The notes below the pieces were generated by a model. It was not told where the DNA came from. It did no database searches and was given only the letters and a program-made list of their open reading frames with translations. From positions 248,001 through 312,000 of the forward strand of contig NZ_QWDE01000002.1 in NCBI RefSeq assembly GCF_003432065.1: a stretch of DNA of 64,000 bases. The letters are read 5' to 3'. Both the position numbers and the translations under genes were made by a program. Shown here in pieces: positions 33,642 through 42,039 of the stretch. Positions within the stretch are counted from its first letter, which is position 1, and each line of letters opens with the position of its first letter. Source of the stretch: Mucilaginibacter terrenus (GTDB lineage: Bacteria > Bacteroidota > Bacteroidia > Sphingobacteriales > Sphingobacteriaceae).

Positions 33642-36461
33642 TTATTTACTCAAGTACATCGATTTTTCTTTATACAGGTGCCTGAAATATGGGTCCTGCA
33701 AATCGGGGATGAAACGGATGGCCTCACCTGTTGATTTCATTTCAGGGCCAAGTTCCTTGTTTACTTCCGGGAATTTATCAAACGAAAACACGGGTTCTTT
33801 TATTGCATATCCCTTAAGCTTGCGCTCTATGGTAAAGTCTTTCAGTTTATTAACGCCAAGCATCACTTTAGCCGCAATGTTGATGTAAGGCACATCGTAA
33901 GCTTTAGCAATGAAAGGCACCGTACGCGAAGCCCGCGGGTTGGCTTCTATCACGTAAACCTTGTCCTCCTTAATAGCAAACTGGATGTTTAGCAAGCCTC
34001 TTACATTAAGTGCACGGGCAATTTTCTCAGTATATTCCTCTATCTGGCTGATCACGTTTTCGCTCAAATCGAACGGCGGTAGTACCGCGAATGAGTCGCC
34101 AGAGTGTATACCAGCCGGCTCAATGTGTTCCATCATGCCAATAATGTGCACATCTTCACCGTCGTGTATGGAGTCTGACTCGGCTTCGGCAGCACGGTCA
34201 AGGAAGTGGTCAATCAGCACGCGGTTACCCGGTAGATTTTTAAGCAAATTTACCACCGCTTTTTCCAGGTCCTCATCGTTTATCACAATGCTCATGCCCT
34301 GTCCGCCTAACACGTAGCTAGGACGAACCAATACAGGGTATCCAACTTCATGTGCAACTTCCAATGCTTCTTCAGCGCTCTCGGCTACACCATATTTCGG
34401 ATAAGGAATGCCAAGGTCTTTTAGCAGGTCACTGAAACGGCCGCGGTCTTCCGCGATATCCATGTTGTTAAAGTCGGTACCTATAATTCGGATGCCGTGC
34501 TCATGAAGCTTTTCGGCCATCTTAAGCGCGGTTTGCCCACCCAACTGAACAATGACACCATAAGGCTGCTCCAGGTCGATGATCTCGCGAACATGTTCCC
34601 AGAAAACCGGCTCAAAGTATAGCTTATCAGCCATGTTGAAGTCGGTAGATACCGTCTCAGGGTTACAGTTGATCATGATCGCCTCAAAACCGCTTTCTTT
34701 AGCAGCCAGCAAGCCGTGCACACAGCTGTAATCGAACTCTATACCCTGGCCTATACGGTTAGGGCCCGAACCCAGAACGATGATCTTTTTCTTATCAGAT
34801 ACCACAGATTCGTTCTCGCCTTCGTAAGTTGAGTAGAAATATGGCGTTTTCGCAGGGAACTCAGCCGCACATGTGTCAACCATTTTGTAAACCCTGCGGA
34901 TACCAAGTGCTTTGCGGCGCTGATAAACTTCTTCTTCGGTGGTAGAGTTGCCCAGTATGTAGGCTATCTGCACGTCAGAGAAACCTTTTTGTTTTAGCGT
35001 GTATAAGAACTCTTCAGGAACGTTGTTAAGCGAGTAGCGGCGCAGTTCATTCTCCAGGTTCACGATGTCCTGAATCTGGTTCAGGAACCAGCGGTCGATC
35101 TTGGTGACCTTGCGGATAGACTCCATTGGCACACCCAGGCTCATAGCATCATAGATGTGGAACAGCCTGTCCCAGCTTGGGTGCTCCAGGCTGTGCATAA
35201 TCTCGTCCAGGTTGCGGCTTTGGCGGCCGTCGGCACCAAGGCCGGCGCGGCCAATTTCAAGGCTCTGGCAGGCTTTCTGCAAGGCCTCTATAAAGCTGCG
35301 GCCGATACCCATAACCTCACCAACAGATTTCATCTGCAGGCCAAGCTCGCGGTTAGCTCCTTTAAATTTATCAAAGTTCCAGCGTGGAACTTTTACGATC
35401 ACGTAATCCAGCGTTGGCTCAAAGTAAGCCGAGGTGGTTTTGGTGATCTGGTTTTCTATTTCGTCCAGATTGTAGCCTATAGCCAGCTTTGCAGCAATTT
35501 TAGCGATAGGGTAACCAGTAGCTTTAGACGCCAATGCGGATGAACGCGATACACGCGGGTTGATCTCGATAGCGATGATGCTTTCGTCAGCCGGGTTTAC
35601 CGAGAACTGTACGTTACAGCCTCCCGCGAAGTTGCCAATGGCGCGCATCATCTTGATGGCCTGGTTGCGCATCTGCTGGTAGCAGCGGTCACTCAGGGTC
35701 ATAGCAGGTGCAACAGTAATCGAGTCGCCGGTGTGGATACCCATCGGGTCAAAGTTCTCGATAGAGCAGATGATGATTACGTTATCACGATTATCACGCA
35801 AAAGCTCCAGCTCGTATTCTTTCCAGCCTAAAACAGCCTGTTCTACCAATACCTCATGGGTAGGGGAAGCCTGCAGGCCGCGGCTTAAGGCAGCATCAAA
35901 TTCTTCTTTTTTGTGCACGAAACCGGCGCCTTTACCACCAAGTGTATAGCTTGGGCGGATAACCAGCGGGAAACCAATTTCCTGAGCGGCTTCTTTACCT
36001 TCCAGGAAAGAATTGGCTATTTTTGATTTGGCAACACCAACGCCAATATCTACCATCAGCTGGCGGAAAGCTTCGCGGTTTTCTGTTTTTTCAATAGCGG
36101 CAACGTCAACACCTACCACTTTAATACCATATTTTTCCCATATACCGCGTTCAGATGCTTCTATACACAAGTTTAATGCTGTTTGGCCACCCATTGTAGG
36201 CAGTACGGCATCAATTTGTTGTTCCTGAAGTATCTGTTCCAAGCTTTCGCAGGTAAGCGGAAGGAGGTAAACATGATCGGCGATAACTTTATCCGTCATG
36301 ATAGTAGCAGGGTTGCTATTAATGATGGATACAGAAATGCCTTCGTCTTTTAAGGATAGGGCTGCTTGTGAGCCGGCGTAATCAAATTCGCAGGCTTGGC
36401 CAATAATAATAGGGCCGGAGCCAATGATCAGAACGGATTTGATGGAGGTATCTTTGGGCAT
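33642..36461 (-). CDS. carB: Carbamoyl-phosphate synthase large subunit
   Basis: 939 residues from ATG 36461 (MPKDTSIKSVLIIGSGPIII). The longer frame starting at a TTG near 36575 is rejected because that TTG lies inside the -7 box. CarB makes carbamoyl phosphate from bicarbonate, ammonia from CarA and two ATP. Two ATP-grasp halves are visible (PLVIRPSYTLGGKGAGF and PVLVRPSYVLGGQGMSI), with an oligomerisation domain between. At about 940 residues it is shorter than the 1,070 of E. coli because the C-terminal allosteric MGS domain is missing, as is common in Bacteroidota. No carA is nearby. Confidence 0.95.
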   Translation of the reverse strand: MPKDTSIKSVLIIGSGPIIIGQACEFDYAGSQAALSLKDEGISVSIINSNPATIMTDKVIADHVYLLPLTCESLEQILQEQQIDAVLPTMGGQTALNLCIEASERGIWEKYGIKVVGVDVAAIEKTENREAFRQLMVDIGVGVAKSKIANSFLEGKEAAQEIGFPLVIRPSYTLGGKGAGFVHKKEEFDAALSRGLQASPTHEVLVEQAVLGWKEYELELLRDNRDNVIIICSIENFDPMGIHTGDSITVAPAMTLSDRCYQQMRNQAIKMMRAIGNFAGGCNVQFSVNPADESIIAIEINPRVSRSSALASKATGYPIAKIAAKLAIGYNLDEIENQITKTTSAYFEPTLDYVIVKVPRWNFDKFKGANRELGLQMKSVGEVMGIGRSFIEALQKACQSLEIGRAGLGADGRQSRNLDEIMHSLEHPSWDRLFHIYDAMSLGVPMESIRKVTKIDRWFLNQIQDIVNLENELRRYSLNNVPEEFLYTLKQKGFSDVQIAYILGNSTTEEEVYQRRKALGIRRVYKMVDTCAAEFPAKTPYFYSTYEGENESVVSDKKKIIVLGSGPNRIGQGIEFDYSCVHGLLAAKESGFEAIMINCNPETVSTDFNMADKLYFEPVFWEHVREIIDLEQPYGVIVQLGGQTALKMAEKLHEHGIRIIGTDFNNMDIAEDRGRFSDLLKDLGIPYPKYGVAESAEEALEVAHEVGYPVLVRPSYVLGGQGMSIVINDEDLEKAVVNLLKNLPGNRVLIDHFLDRAAEAESDSIHDGEDVHIIGMMEHIEPAGIHSGDSFAVLPPFDLSENVISQIEEYTEKIARALNVRGLLNIQFAIKEDKVYVIEANPRASRTVPFIAKAYDVPYINIAAKVMLGVNKLKDFTIERKLKGYAIKEPVFSFDKFPEVNKELGPEMKSTGEAIRFIPDLQDPYFRHLYKEKSMYLSK

Positions 36462-36571
36462 AGGACTTTTTAAGTCAAAAAGTTTAAAGTCAAAAAAGTT
36501 AAAAACCGGCTTTCGCCATTTAACAAAACCTATGTGCTGAAAGAAGATATTTCCGACTTCAGCGTCGGGGT

Positions 36572-36580
36572 GCAAAGATA
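36572..36580 (-). promoter_or_regulatory. -7 promoter box for carB
   Basis: Minus strand TATCTTTGC, a full TAnnTTTG match (position accurate to about 1 bp). It gives a leader of about 105 nt containing a direct repeat of AAGTCAAAAAGTT (36472-36484 and 36487-36500). Confidence 0.6.
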
Positions 36581-36703
36581 GTAATTTAGAGGTATTTGAA
36601 ATTTTAATTTTTTAATTTAACACAACAAGCCTCTTTGCTACCGATATTGCAATATAAAGCAACTATCGTTTAAGCGTTATGCCTATAAACTATTAACCAT
36701 GTT

Positions 36704-37228
36704 ATGAAAAAAATTCTACTCTCTTCAGTTGTTGTGATGCTGGTTTTTATTCGCTGCGGTACTGTGCAGTCCATAATCAAATCAAGTTTTCCATATACTG
36801 CTACTTTGGTGGTTCCGGCAAGTTCAGCCACCGGTACTAACCTTAACGCGATAAGCGAAGGCTCCAGCTTCGATCAGAATTTTGTGAAGGATGGTAATAA
36901 TGGCGGCAGGATCAGCAACGTCCGCATTGTATCTGCAAAGATCACGGCTGTTGTTCCGTCAGACTTTAATATTGGCAACCTGATTTCTGCAAGGGTTTAC
37001 ATGGCCAAAGCAAACGGAGCGGATGAGGTGCTTGTTGGCTCGAGAACTGATATAGGCCCGAACTCCGGAAGTAGTATTGTCTTAGATATTGACAATAGCA
37101 ATATGCTTGATGAACTGATGCGCGAAAAGAAGGTGCGCATACGCATGGCTTATGTATTACGCAACAGAATTAGCCTTGATGCCAGTTTGAGAATAGTGCT
37201 GGGTATAGCCGCTGATCCTGCGAGGTAG
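36704..37228 (+). CDS. Lipoprotein of unknown function
   Basis: 174 residues. A lipoprotein signal ends at FIRC (Cys18). The mature part is mostly beta-type, with ISNVRIVSAKITAVVPSDFN, YMAKANGADEVLVGSRTDIG and a C-terminal strand RISLDASLRIVLGIAAD. I recall similar short lipoproteins in Bacteroidota without a function. It stands alone upstream and ends directly against the convergent TonB gene (no base between the stops). Confidence 0.7.
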   Translation: MKKILLSSVVVMLVFIRCGTVQSIIKSSFPYTATLVVPASSATGTNLNAISEGSSFDQNFVKDGNNGGRISNVRIVSAKITAVVPSDFNIGNLISARVYMAKANGADEVLVGSRTDIGPNSGSSIVLDIDNSNMLDELMREKKVRIRMAYVLRNRISLDASLRIVLGIAADPAR

Positions 37229-38200
37229 TTACTGTAATCTGAAACTTATTGGCACAGTGTAATTAACTCTTATGGGTTTACCGTACATTGTTCCCGGGGT
37301 CCAGAGCGGGGAGATTTTCATCACACGAACAGCTTCTTCATCGAGTCCTTTACCTGCTGATTTATTTACTTTGATATCTGTCAGTCTTCCATCTCTTTCC
37401 ACAACAAAGCCTAACACAACCACGCCCTGTATATTATTACGCCGTTCTGTCTCAGGGTATCTCATTGTGCGGACGAGAAACTGTCCAAAGCCAGATTCAC
37501 CTTTCGTAAATCTGGGAAAGGTCATTCTGCTGTCTTTATAGTCAGACATGGTGCCCGTACTGTCTACAACAATGCCTTTAACAAGTTTGCCATTTTTATA
37601 CAGCTCTTCAAACGTTAGTTTCTGCTCCAAAGACTTGCCTTTCCATATGCTATCCCTTAACCCAGCTTTTATCCAGCCTTCCTCGTTTACATACTTAAAC
37701 TTGTCATCGTAGCCTTTGTAATATCCGTTACCGTCAGCTACTCCGCCGTTACCCAACGAGTCGGAACTTGTCGTAATTTTATAGCCATTCTTGAATGTGG
37801 TGTCTTTTTTTTCGGGATCGGGGTAAGTCAGGGCCCAGTAAAGCCTGCCATTTGGATAGTATTCAAAAGCGTCTCCAGATAGACGTCCCTGTTTATAACT
37901 TAGGGTGTTTTTACGGCGGCCGTTTTCATAAAAAGCAACTGTTTGCCCCTCGTACCAGGGTGGGTCAATTTTGGTCGATTTGCCTATAAGCTTTGGTTTG
38001 CCGCTTTTATAAAATTCGGTAACATTATACAAAACGGAACCAGAATCGGGCATTTTAACAACACGGATGTAATCGGCACTGTCTAAAACCTCTAGGTACC
38101 GCCCTTTATTGGTAAGAAAATAAACGTTTTTTGGTTCTTCTTTTTGTGCAAACGCAGATAGCGACAAGCAAAAAAGCAGGAGGGTGAAAACAGATCTCAT
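37229..38200 (-). CDS. Energy transducer TonB-like protein with YwqK/MORN-like repeats
   Basis: 323 residues. Signal peptide (1-18, SLSAFAQ). Residues 60-220 contain repeats of the type YENGRRKNTLSYKQGRLSGD and YYPNGRLYWALTY, the YwqK/MORN-like antitoxin repeat pattern. The C-terminal 90 residues are a TonB_C domain: MRYPETERRNNIQGVVVLGFVVERDGRLTDIKV and LWTPGTMYGKPIRVNYTVPISF. There is no membrane anchor other than the signal peptide, so it may not energise receptors in the usual way. It follows panD after a perfect palindrome. Confidence 0.82.
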   Translation of the reverse strand: MRSVFTLLLFCLSLSAFAQKEEPKNVYFLTNKGRYLEVLDSADYIRVVKMPDSGSVLYNVTEFYKSGKPKLIGKSTKIDPPWYEGQTVAFYENGRRKNTLSYKQGRLSGDAFEYYPNGRLYWALTYPDPEKKDTTFKNGYKITTSSDSLGNGGVADGNGYYKGYDDKFKYVNEEGWIKAGLRDSIWKGKSLEQKLTFEELYKNGKLVKGIVVDSTGTMSDYKDSRMTFPRFTKGESGFGQFLVRTMRYPETERRNNIQGVVVLGFVVERDGRLTDIKVNKSAGKGLDEEAVRVMKISPLWTPGTMYGKPIRVNYTVPISFRLQ

Positions 38201-38208
38201 TAGGTAAG

Positions 38209-38226
38209 AGGTGCATTAATGCACCT
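38209..38226. repeat. 18-bp perfect palindrome between panD and the TonB-like gene
   Basis: AGGTGCATTAATGCACCT is its own reverse complement. It lies 3 bp after the panD stop and 8 bp before the ATG of the TonB-like gene on the minus strand. There is no T-run after it, so it is a poor intrinsic terminator; an operator or an mRNA hairpin near the start are alternatives. Confidence 0.7.
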
Positions 38227-38229
38227 AAA

Positions 38230-38580
38230 TTACTTAATAAGTTTGTTATTATTATCCGGGAAAATTAAAATTGGTTCATAGTTGCGGGCTTCTGCCGCTT
38301 CCATGTAAGCGTATGACATAATTATAACTATATCGCCAACCTGTGCTAACCGGGCGGTTGCTCCGTTAAGACAAACTGTACCGCTGCCGCGTTCGCCTTT
38401 TATGACGTAGGTTTCAAAACGGGCACCGTTGTTATTGTTAACAATCTGCACCTTTTCGTTTGGGATGATATTCGCCGCTTCTATCAGGTCCTCATCAATG
38501 GTGATGCTGCCTACATAATTAAGCTCTGCCTGAGTAACTTTAACCCGGTGAAGTTTCGATTTTAATATCTCGATGATCAT
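38230..38580 (-). CDS. panD: Aspartate 1-decarboxylase proenzyme
   Basis: 116 residues. PanD makes beta-alanine for pantothenate. Self-cleavage at Gly24-Ser25 in [10 protein letters not shown] creates the pyruvoyl group, and both residues are present. The conserved [19 protein letters not shown] and CLNGAAAR-like stretch ([14 protein letters not shown]) follow. panC lies 146 bp upstream on the same strand, with a promoter for panD between them. Confidence 0.97.
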   Translation of the reverse strand: MIIEILKSKLHRVKVTQAELNYVGSITIDEDLIEAANIIPNEKVQIVNNNNGARFETYVIKGERGSGTVCLNGATARLAQVGDIVIIMSYAYMEAAEARNYEPILIFPDNNNKLIK

Positions 38581-38652
38581 AATTATTCGTCATCTGTCAA
38601 TAATCCTACCAACAAAATAATGGATGTGGTACAATCGGCTAATAATGACGGT

Positions 38653-38661
38653 GCAAAGATA
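38653..38661 (-). promoter_or_regulatory. -7 promoter box for panD
   Basis: Minus strand TATCTTTGC, a full TAnnTTTG match, giving a 5' leader of about 70 nt for panD. This suggests panD can be transcribed separately from panC. Confidence 0.55.
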
Positions 38662-38725
38662 CAAGTATTTCTGAGAGCTTACTTACCAGCCATTAAGACA
38701 GCTTTATGCCAAAGCGTCAAAGATT

Positions 38726-39556
38726 TTATTTGATCAGAACGTTATCTATCAGGCGTGTTTTCCCCACCTTAGCTGCTGTAAGCGCAACTATAGTTTCGGA
38801 TTGCTCATCTGCAGGCAGCAAGGTTTTACCGTCAGCAATCTCAAAGTAATCGGGTTCTACACCGGGTTCGGCCTGCAGCATGTCAATTGCATCTTCTTCC
38901 AATTTCGCAATTGATGATATGTTAAAGTTCTGCTTAACCCAGTTAAGCGCTTTTGAAAGTACCAGGGAGTGCTTACGGTCATCTGCAGTAAGGTGAATAT
39001 TGCGGGAGCTCATCGCCAGGCCATCGGGCTCACGCTCTATGGGGCACATCACCATCTTAACAGGCATGTTCAGTAATTCTACCATGCGCGATACCACCAT
39101 GAACTGCTGATAGTCTTTCTGGCCCATATAAAGGCTTGTTGGCTTAATGATGTCAAGCAGCTTATACACCACTTGTGTTACCCCCTGGTAATGCCCGGGG
39201 CGGAACTCGCCCTCCAGTAAAAACTCCAGCTGCCCAATATTTAAATGCCAATGCTCATTATTTTCATACATCTCGCTAACGGGCGGATTAAAAAGAATAT
39301 CGCAGTTGGCTGCTTCGAGTTTGCGAATATCTGCTTCAATTGGCCGCGGGTACTTTTCTAAGTCACTTGGGTCATTAAACTGCGTAGGGTTAACAAATAT
39401 GCTGCAGATAACAACATCATTGTCAGTCTTAGCCTGGTTGATAAGTGAAATGTGGCCCTCGTGAAGAGCCCCCATTGTAGGTACAAAACCTGACCGTATA
39501 TTGCCTAAAGCGGCTATATACTGCTGTACATCTTGCTTGGTGGAAAATATTTTCAA
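38726..39556 (-). CDS. panC: Pantothenate synthetase
   Basis: 276 residues from TTG 39556. PanC joins pantoate and beta-alanine with ATP through a pantoyl-adenylate. FVPTMGALHEGHISLI holds the HIGH-type motif (His32-Glu-Gly-His35), QKDYQQF and GLAMSSRN the KMSKS-like region. A weaker -7 box (minus strand CACCTTTGC, 39575-39583) lies upstream. It is divergent from the half glycogen synthase, an arrangement I recall in other Sphingobacteriaceae. Confidence 0.96.
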   Translation of the reverse strand: MKIFSTKQDVQQYIAALGNIRSGFVPTMGALHEGHISLINQAKTDNDVVICSIFVNPTQFNDPSDLEKYPRPIEADIRKLEAANCDILFNPPVSEMYENNEHWHLNIGQLEFLLEGEFRPGHYQGVTQVVYKLLDIIKPTSLYMGQKDYQQFMVVSRMVELLNMPVKMVMCPIEREPDGLAMSSRNIHLTADDRKHSLVLSKALNWVKQNFNISSIAKLEEDAIDMLQAEPGVEPDYFEIADGKTLLPADEQSETIVALTAAKVGKTRLIDNVLIK

Positions 39557-39624
39557 CGTAATAAATACAAGAGGGCAAAGGTGTGTAATTGAACAAAAAT
39601 TACCAAATGGCCTTGCAATATAGA

Positions 39625-39656
39625 TTGTTACTTGTTATAATAATGCTTATATTTGC
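39625..39656 (+). promoter_or_regulatory. Promoter of the half glycogen synthase/DUF4270 genes
   Basis: TTG (39625-39627), a spacer of 20, and TATATTTGC (39648-39656): both elements of the Bacteroidota consensus at the right distance. The ATG 39701 is 45 bp downstream. Confidence 0.72.
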
Positions 39657-39700
39657 AAACTCAAATTTTTTGACTTCTTTAAATTAATTCTGATTCAGTG

Positions 39701-40525
39701 ATGGGTAAATCTAAGCTTTTGTTCATAACTCATGAAATGTCCCCTTTCCTCGAACTCACAAAAATTGCCGAAATAACACGCCAGCTTCCACAAGCCATGC
39801 AGGATAAAGGATTCGAAATCCGTATTCTTATGCCGCGTTTTGGTAATATCAACGAGAGAAGGAATCGTTTGCATGAAGTTATCCGCTTATCGGGTATGAA
39901 CATTATCATCAACGATAATGACAACCCCCTTATCATCAAAGTGGCTTCTATACCTGCTGCACGCATGCAGGTTTACTTTTTAGATAACGAAGAGTACTTT
40001 CAGCGCAAGCACGTGTTTACCGATAAGGACGGAAAGTTCTATGCAGATAACGACGAACGCATGATCTTCTTCTGCAAGGGTGCGCTTGAGACCGTTAAAA
40101 AGTTAGGCTGGGCGCCTGATGTGGTACACTGCCATGGATGGATGAGCGCGCTGGTGCCTGCATACCTTAAAACAACTTACAAAGACGATCCTACTTTTAA
40201 ACACTCCAAGGTTGTTTACTCTATCTATGAGAACGACTTTAAAGATGCTATGAACCCTGAGTTTGCACAGAAAGCAGTTATGGGTGATATGACAGAGGCT
40301 AATACTGAGCTATACAAACCGGCAACTAACTCCGCTATGTATGCAGGTGCTATCCAGTACAGCGATGGTATTGTTTTGGCCAGCGAGAACATTGATGCAG
40401 ATGTGTTAAATAATGTTAAAAACAGCAATAAATCGGTAATGGAATTCGTTTCCACATCAGATTACGAAAATTATTACAATTTTTACGACGAAATAACCAA
40501 TGACGAATTGGTGCACGTTGCATAA
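39701..40525 (+). CDS. Glycogen/starch synthase N-terminal-domain protein (half GT5)
   Basis: 274 residues from ATG 39701 (a GTG lies one codon earlier). It matches only the N-terminal Rossmann domain of GT5 glycogen synthases: KLLFITHEMSPFLELTKIAEITRQLPQAMQDKGFEIRILMPRF, WAPDVVHCHGWMSALVPAYLK and YSIYENDF. The ADP-glucose-binding KxGGL loop reads ELTKIAE, and the whole C-terminal GT1-like domain with the catalytic Glu is absent, so classical synthase activity is unlikely. DUF4270 and glmS follow on the same strand. Confidence 0.85.
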   Translation: MGKSKLLFITHEMSPFLELTKIAEITRQLPQAMQDKGFEIRILMPRFGNINERRNRLHEVIRLSGMNIIINDNDNPLIIKVASIPAARMQVYFLDNEEYFQRKHVFTDKDGKFYADNDERMIFFCKGALETVKKLGWAPDVVHCHGWMSALVPAYLKTTYKDDPTFKHSKVVYSIYENDFKDAMNPEFAQKAVMGDMTEANTELYKPATNSAMYAGAIQYSDGIVLASENIDADVLNNVKNSNKSVMEFVSTSDYENYYNFYDEITNDELVHVA

Positions 40526-40540
40526 GCTTTAATGTTATAT

Positions 40541-41929
40541 ATGAAATTTTCTAAATTAGGCTTATTAACCCTGTTAATAAGTCTTTTTATTTTGAATAGC
40601 TGTAAAAACCAGGATGGTATTGGTTTAGGGGTTGATGAGAACAACCAGCTTAACGGTACTTTATTTGCTGACACAAATATTACCCTTAATACAGTTCCCG
40701 AAGATTCTGTTGTTACTAATGGTCTTTTTAGAACTCCACTGTCTTATTTTAAAGATCCGGAGTTTGGTGTTACAGAATCAAACATTGCTGCTCAGCTAAG
40801 TTTGCCCGGTGGATCTGCATATACACTTCCAACAGGTGCACTTACAATTGACTCAGCTATTTTGGTACTCCCATATGCGGCTAACGGCTTTTACGGTGAT
40901 TCCCTGGCATCTAAGTTTAAGATCAACGTTCATCAACTGAATGAAAAGTATGTTTCCACTACCTACTATAACAATAAGCAGTGGGATTATAATTCATCTG
41001 TGTTGGGTACAAAATCGTTTATTGCACGTTCACACGATACGCTGAAGATATTTAACATAGTAAAAGGAGCTAAGGATACGCTGATAAAAGTTGTGCCGCA
41101 AGTGCGCATACCTATTGCATCAAGTTTTATTGATAGCTATCTTTTTACCGAAGCTCCTCCGGCATACAGGGCAAGCAACCTTGGTTTTCAGAGTGCTGTT
41201 AAAGGTTTATATCTTACGCTGGATAAAACAGGCACTACAGGACCTGGAGGCAATCTTATGTTTACATTAGATTCGGCGAAGATTAACATTTATTATAGAG
41301 CTGTAAGCGGAACTACAACAGATACATCTGTTGTTACCTTACCAGTACAAGCCGGTACGCATATGGCCTCAATAAAGCATACTTACAGTGCAAAAGTACA
41401 GGCAGCACTTAATAGTACATCAACTGACGGATTGGTGTACTTGCAGGGATTAGCAGGGCTTCGCGCTAAAGTTGCCTTTCCCGAAATTCAAAAAACATTC
41501 GCTTCCCTGGGTTCAGACGTTGTGATTAACCGTGCCGAGTTAGTAGTTAGTGCATTGCCCGGTTCTGGAGTGCCTTATGCCCCGGCACCAAGGCTTACCA
41601 TGTATAAATACGATTTAGCAAAACAACGCGTTCGTCTTCAGGATGCAGCTACAAGCGACCCGCGCGGCGTTAACGGTCCATCGTATTTTGACGGTTTTTA
41701 CAATAAGAAGAACAACGAATATCACTTTTTAGTAACTGCGTTTGTACAAGACCTTATACGGGGCAAAACAGTAGATTACGGTACGTTTATAGCTCCGGTA
41801 AACCCGGTCACAGCAACAACTATTGACATATCGCCTACGGCAACTTACGCCGAGCGTACCGTCACTCCTGGAAAAAACTCTCCTTATCGCATCAAGCTTA
41901 ACATTATCTACACTAAGATAAACCAATAG
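40541..41929 (+). CDS. DUF4270 lipoprotein
   Basis: 462 residues from ATG 40541 (another ATG at 40532 is possible). Lipoprotein signal ending ILNSC. The body fits the Bacteroidota DUF4270 family: IGLGVDENNQLNGTLFADTNI, TVPEDSVVTNGLFRTPLSYFKDPEFG, IDSAILVLPYA, and the beta-rich C-terminus RVRLQDAATSDPRGVNGPSYFDGFYN. It is probably on the outer membrane surface; function unknown. It starts 15 bp after the half glycogen synthase stop, so the two are likely co-transcribed. Confidence 0.85.
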   Translation: MKFSKLGLLTLLISLFILNSCKNQDGIGLGVDENNQLNGTLFADTNITLNTVPEDSVVTNGLFRTPLSYFKDPEFGVTESNIAAQLSLPGGSAYTLPTGALTIDSAILVLPYAANGFYGDSLASKFKINVHQLNEKYVSTTYYNNKQWDYNSSVLGTKSFIARSHDTLKIFNIVKGAKDTLIKVVPQVRIPIASSFIDSYLFTEAPPAYRASNLGFQSAVKGLYLTLDKTGTTGPGGNLMFTLDSAKINIYYRAVSGTTTDTSVVTLPVQAGTHMASIKHTYSAKVQAALNSTSTDGLVYLQGLAGLRAKVAFPEIQKTFASLGSDVVINRAELVVSALPGSGVPYAPAPRLTMYKYDLAKQRVRLQDAATSDPRGVNGPSYFDGFYNKKNNEYHFLVTAFVQDLIRGKTVDYGTFIAPVNPVTATTIDISPTATYAERTVTPGKNSPYRIKLNIIYTKINQ

Positions 41930-41949
41930 GCTTTTTGCAACATAATTAG

Positions 41950-41986
41950 CAAAGTCAATGTTATTTAGTACATAACATTGACTTTG
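41950..41986. repeat. 15-bp perfect hairpin between DUF4270 and glmS
   Basis: CAAAGTCAATGTTAT (41950-41964), loop TTAGTAC, ATAACATTGACTTTG (41972-41986). The stem is perfect. No T-run follows (TTGCGTTATT), so it is not a textbook terminator. It sits 53 bp before the glmS ATG, and its right arm contains TGACTTTG, one base off the -7 consensus. Confidence 0.75.
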
Positions 41987-42039
41987 TTGCGTTATTACGG
42001 GTATAATTATATTAGCTATTCACATCTAAACTTAAAAAA

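Noticed and set aside
41930..42039. glmS ribozyme
   Set aside because: The 110 bp show only a simple 15-bp hairpin and none of the conserved ribozyme core; the known ribozyme is also essentially a Firmicutes feature.
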